From Actinomycetota bacterium (GTDB lineage: Bacteria > Actinomycetota > Actinomycetes > Nanopelagicales > Nanopelagicaceae): 10,166 bases of DNA. Below, one piece after another: positions 6,232-10,166 of the stretch. The stretch spans positions 1 through 10,166 of the forward strand of contig WLMP01000026.1 of NCBI GenBank assembly GCA_009700155.1, written 5' to 3'. A program made the position numbers and the translations under genes. Numbering within the stretch: position 1 is the first letter of the stretch; each line of letters opens with the position of its first letter. The notes under the pieces are model-generated. The model made no database searches. It worked only from the letters and a program-made list of their open reading frames with translations, and was not told the DNA's origin.

Positions 6232-6983
6232 TTAGCCAAAAGGTCCCAGGCTTTTACGCCACCAGCTACCCCAGCAGAATTTGGAATAATCTTAACTTTA
6301 TAGTCAAAACTTTTTAGAGCAGACCTACTGATCCGTTGGGCGTTACCGCCTCCGATATATAACTTATCCCAGAGAATCATTGGGTATAGCTCTTCAATCA
6401 GCGCTTTAACTCTTCGAGACCAGAGTTGATTACCCATTCTTCGCCTTGATATTTCACCGATCCAGGCATCAATAGTTTTTCCATATCTAATCGTGGCATG
6501 AGACAACTCAAGGTGAGGAGCTATTTTTCCATCATTAAACATTGCGCACCCTAGTCCGGTTCCAAATGTTAAAACTGTTTCTAATCCAACTCCAGTTACT
6601 ACTGCAGCAGCATGAACCTCGGCATCATTTAAAACTAATATAGGTAATTTTAATTTCTTTTCTAAAGTACTTTGTAAATCAAATCCATGCCAAGCCTTTT
6701 TTAAGTGTGGATCAAGTGCGGTTCGTGGACCACGCTTATTTATGTAATGTGGGATAAATACTATTTTGCCGTTACGAATCATTCCAGGCAGACCAACTGT
6801 AACGCGATTTACTCTTGAGTCTGCAAATACAAAATTTTTAATTATGTCAGTTAATAGGTTTGGTGATAGTGGGTAAGGAGTTTTTAAGTAAGGAAAATCA
6901 ATTAAGACTTTTCCGTTTTTATCAAAAACTGAGGCCTTGATTCCAGTCCCACCACAATCAACAGCCAGTGTTATATTTTCCAC
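6228..6983 (-). CDS. ROK-family sugar kinase, possibly polyphosphate glucokinase-like
   Basis: This 251-residue cytoplasmic protein has the ASKHA fold of ROK kinases, which phosphorylate glucose or related sugars at the 6-OH. The phosphate-1 motif DCGGTGIK is at 9-16, the catalytic aspartate is Asp120 in VLND (117-120), phosphate-2 is TFGTGLG (139-145), and ELSH (159-162) occupies the sugar-binding E-x-G-H position, with Ser replacing Gly. IGGGNA (210-215) and AGVAGGV (237-243) complete the nucleotide site. The zinc-binding CxCGxxGCxE motif of many ROK proteins is missing, as in polyphosphate glucokinases, and the length fits that branch. Whether it uses polyphosphate or ATP cannot be decided here. 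The start is GTG at 6983, 6 bases after a TAACAT -10, with no Shine-Dalgarno. It lies 56 bp after groEL and 33 bp before guaB3. Confidence 0.85.
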   Translation of the reverse strand: MENITLAVDCGGTGIKASVFDKNGKVLIDFPYLKTPYPLSPNLLTDIIKNFVFADSRVNRVTVGLPGMIRNGKIVFIPHYINKRGPRTALDPHLKKAWHGFDLQSTLEKKLKLPILVLNDAEVHAAAVVTGVGLETVLTFGTGLGCAMFNDGKIAPHLELSHATIRYGKTIDAWIGEISRRRMGNQLWSRRVKALIEELYPMILWDKLYIGGGNAQRISRSALKSFDYKVKIIPNSAGVAGGVKAWDLLAK

Positions 6984-6989
6984 TGGTTA

Positions 6990-7018
6990 ATGTTAGTCGA
7001 TAATGATGTTATTGAAAA
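6990..7018 (-). promoter_or_regulatory. Candidate promoter of the ROK kinase gene, leaderless type
   Basis: On the minus strand TTTTCA (7018-7013) is followed after 17 bp by TAACAT (6995-6990), and 6 bases later by the GTG start at 6983. This predicts a leaderless mRNA and expression independent of groESL. The -35 overlaps the inverted repeat at 7007-7035. Confidence 0.42.
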
Positions 7019-7035
7019 CAAGGCCTCAATTAACA
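7007..7035 (-). repeat. Imperfect inverted repeat downstream of groEL
   Basis: TGTTATTGA (7007-7015) pairs with TCAATTAACA (7026-7035), a 9 bp stem with one bulged base and a 10-base loop that includes GGCC. It begins 5 bases beyond the groEL stop. The stem is AT-rich and no T-run follows, so it is at best a weak terminator or mRNA 3'-end stabiliser, and it also covers the kinase -35. Confidence 0.35.
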
Positions 7036-7039
7036 AAGA

Positions 7040-8973
<1,934 letters not shown>

Positions 8974-8983
8974 CTTTATTACT

Positions 8984-8990
8984 CCTTTGG
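8984..8990 (-). promoter_or_regulatory. Ribosome binding site of groES
   Basis: The minus strand reads AAAGGAG, a strong match to the anti-Shine-Dalgarno, about 10 bases before the groES ATG. It contrasts with the several genes in this window that have none. Confidence 0.75.
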
Positions 8991-9037
8991 TTGGTTACTC
9001 GTTTTAAAATTTTTTGCTCATTCACCTGGGGCGTTAA

Positions 9038-9064
9038 TTAGCACACGCAGGCTTAGAGTGCTAA
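9038..9064. promoter_or_regulatory. CIRCE operator (HrcA binding site) of groESL
   Basis: The sequence TTAGCACAC, nine bases, then GAGTGCTAA matches the CIRCE consensus TTAGCACTC-N9-GAGTGCTAA at 17 of 18 arm positions with the exact spacer length. It lies 65 bases upstream of the groES start and overlaps the predicted transcription start, the classical position for HrcA repression. The hrcA gene is not in the window. The wider groES upstream gap (8974-9113) also holds the promoter and a roughly 90-base leader. Confidence 0.95.
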
Positions 9065-9069
9065 AGCCA

Positions 9070-9099
9070 ACTTTAAAGGGGGAACTGCACTCGGAGCAA
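9070..9099 (-). promoter_or_regulatory. Predicted groESL promoter
   Basis: On the minus strand TTGCTC (9099-9094) and TAAAGT (9075-9070) are 18 bp apart. Transcription would begin near 9063, on the first bases of the CIRCE, which explains how bound HrcA would block it. The -35 begins 15 bases past the tsaD stop. Confidence 0.6.
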
Positions 9100-9113
9100 A
9101 TTAGCGCTCTAAT

Positions 9114-10139
9114 CTAGAAGATCACACGGGATATCTCTGCGGCTGAATCAGCAGATATACCCAACTGGGAAGGCGCTAGCCCTTCATTGATAGCAAGGGA
9201 GCCTAAGGCTGCCACCATTGCCCCATTATCGGTACACAAGTTGGCAGGTGGAATAGAAAGCTCAATCTTGGCAGCCTCACACCGAGTAATGGCTAACTGA
9301 CGAAGTCTGCTGTTTGCTGCTACGCCACCGGCGATAACTAAATTATCAATTCCACTCTCCTGACAAGCAGCTAAAGACTTAGTTAATAACACATCAACGA
9401 CTGCCTCTTGGAAAGATGCCGCTACATCTGCCTTTTTATAATTTGGTGTTTGTTCTAAATATCTAAGCACAGCAGTTTTTAAACCGGAGAAGGAAAAATC
9501 ATATCTATGCTTTTGCATATCTAGGTTTTGAGATAAGCCCCTAGGAAATATAATTCCATCTGCCTTGCCATTTTTAGCTTCATTATCAATTACTGGCCCA
9601 CCCGGAAATCCAAGGCCCATGATTCTAGCTACCTTATCAAAAGCTTCACCAGCAGCATCATCAATTGTTGCACCTTTTACTTTTACATCCTTAGCAAGAT
9701 TATTTACCTGCAATATTGAAGAGTGGCCGCCACTAACTAAAAGTGCAATTGCTGGACGAAGTTTTTTATCACTATCTAACATATCTACTGCAATATGTGC
9801 AGATAAATGATTTACGCCATATAACGGTTTATCTAAGGCAAGTGCTAAAGCAGATGCACTGCTTACTCCTACTAATAAGGCGCCAATTAAACCAGGTCCA
9901 GCAGTAACTGCAATGGCATCAATATCTTTAATTGAAACCTTTGCTTCTTTTAAAGCTTGCTTAATAACTTGCTGCATAGCCTCTAAATGTGCTCGGCTTG
10001 CAACCTCAGGAACTACACCACCAAATCTGGCATGCTGATCAACACTGGATGAAATTACATTTGCAAGTAATTTCCGATTATCAACAATTCCTACCGCAGT
10101 TTCATCACAAGAAGTTTCGATTCCAAGTACTAGAGCCAT
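9114..10139 (-). CDS. tsaD: tRNA N6-adenosine threonylcarbamoyltransferase
   Basis: TsaD transfers the threonylcarbamoyl group from threonylcarbamoyl-AMP to A37 of ANN-decoding tRNAs (t6A), acting with TsaB and TsaE in the cytoplasm. The protein has 341 residues, typical of the family. The N-terminal GIETSCDET (6-14) is the family signature; His111 and His115 in NHLSAHI and Asp304 in CTDNGAM are the expected metal ligands; VSGGHS (135-140), FSFSGLKTA (215-223) and GGVAAN (271-276) form the nucleotide site. The ATG at 10139 overlaps the stop of the preceding reading frame (TAATG) and has AAGGAG 8 bases upstream. The preceding frame looks like the end of rimI, matching the common actinobacterial order tsaB-rimI-tsaD-groES-groEL. 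Confidence 0.98.
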   Translation of the reverse strand: MALVLGIETSCDETAVGIVDNRKLLANVISSSVDQHARFGGVVPEVASRAHLEAMQQVIKQALKEAKVSIKDIDAIAVTAGPGLIGALLVGVSSASALALALDKPLYGVNHLSAHIAVDMLDSDKKLRPAIALLVSGGHSSILQVNNLAKDVKVKGATIDDAAGEAFDKVARIMGLGFPGGPVIDNEAKNGKADGIIFPRGLSQNLDMQKHRYDFSFSGLKTAVLRYLEQTPNYKKADVAASFQEAVVDVLLTKSLAACQESGIDNLVIAGGVAANSRLRQLAITRCEAAKIELSIPPANLCTDNGAMVAALGSLAINEGLAPSQLGISADSAAEISRVIF

Positions 10140-10166
10140 TACTTAAGCTCCTTGCGCATAACTACA
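10139..10166 (-). CDS. rimI: Probable ribosomal protein acetyltransferase RimI, last codons only
   Basis: Only the final eight codons and stop are present, reading VVMRKELK then TAA (10141-10139). The short MRKEL ending resembles the C-termini of RimI-type GNAT acetyltransferases, and rimI is the usual gene just before tsaD in actinobacteria. The one-base overlap with the tsaD ATG and the AAGGAG inside these codons indicate a tightly packed operon. The assignment rests on context and eight residues, so it is tentative. Confidence 0.55.
10148..10153 (-). promoter_or_regulatory. Ribosome binding site of tsaD
   Basis: AAGGAG on the minus strand, inside the end of the upstream reading frame, lies 8 bases before the tsaD ATG. 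It fixes the start at 10139. Confidence 0.8.

Noticed and set aside
5998..6303. Two plus-strand open frames opposite guaB3 and the end of the ROK kinase gene
   Set aside because: They overlap each other in different frames and are antisense to conserved genes; neither translation is recognisable.
9004..9021. Five-codon upstream frame (MSKKF) in the groES leader on the minus strand
   Set aside because: AGGTGA lies directly against the ATG, too close for a ribosome binding site, and the peptide is too short to assess; probably chance.
9565..9810. Plus-strand open frame opposite tsaD
   Set aside because: Antisense to conserved TsaD motifs, with no supporting signal.

Overview
This AT-rich window (about 40% GC by eye) reads as a chromosomal housekeeping segment of a low-GC actinobacterium. 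The pointers are a CBS-less GuaB3 beside a groES-groEL pair, a GroEL with a histidine-rich C-terminus, a UvrD/PcrA helicase with a C-terminal Tudor-like domain next to sucC-sucD, and a cyclophilin of the secreted actinobacterial type. Streamlined freshwater acI (Nanopelagicales-like) bacteria fit best; that placement is inference from gene content, low GC and very tight spacing.

Every gene but one lies on the minus strand, so transcription runs from high to low coordinates. From the right end: the last codons of a probable rimI (10139-10166), overlapping tsaD by one base (tRNA t6A modification); a heat-shock control region with a near-perfect CIRCE operator (9038-9064), a promoter and a Shine-Dalgarno site; groES and groEL (2 bp apart); a ROK-family sugar kinase (GTG start); guaB3 (IMP dehydrogenase/GMP reductase family); and a secreted cyclophilin-type prolyl isomerase. 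The only plus-strand gene, a PIG-L zinc deacetylase (3615-4340), meets the cyclophilin gene tail to tail, the two sharing a CTAG as stop codon. It diverges from pcrA across 58 bp. pcrA is followed by sucC (TTG start, ATP-grasp subunit of succinyl-CoA synthetase) and the 5' end of sucD, which overlaps sucC by one base.

Functionally the window mixes TCA cycle (sucCD), DNA repair and transcription-coupled helicase (pcrA), purine and sugar phosphate metabolism (guaB3, ROK kinase), protein folding (GroES/GroEL, cyclophilin) and translation fidelity (tsaD, rimI). Several genes (pcrA, the PIG-L gene, the cyclophilin gene, guaB3, the ROK kinase) lack a visible Shine-Dalgarno and instead have a TAnnnT hexamer ending 6-8 bases before the start codon, the signature of leaderless transcripts. 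groES and tsaD have ordinary Shine-Dalgarno sites.

I found no phage, transposon, CRISPR, tRNA, rRNA or defence system, and no convincing undescribed multi-gene system. The points worth a second look are the His-for-Cys change in the GuaB3 catalytic loop, the run of leaderless-type promoters, the dyad over the cyclophilin promoter, and the altered cyclophilin pocket.
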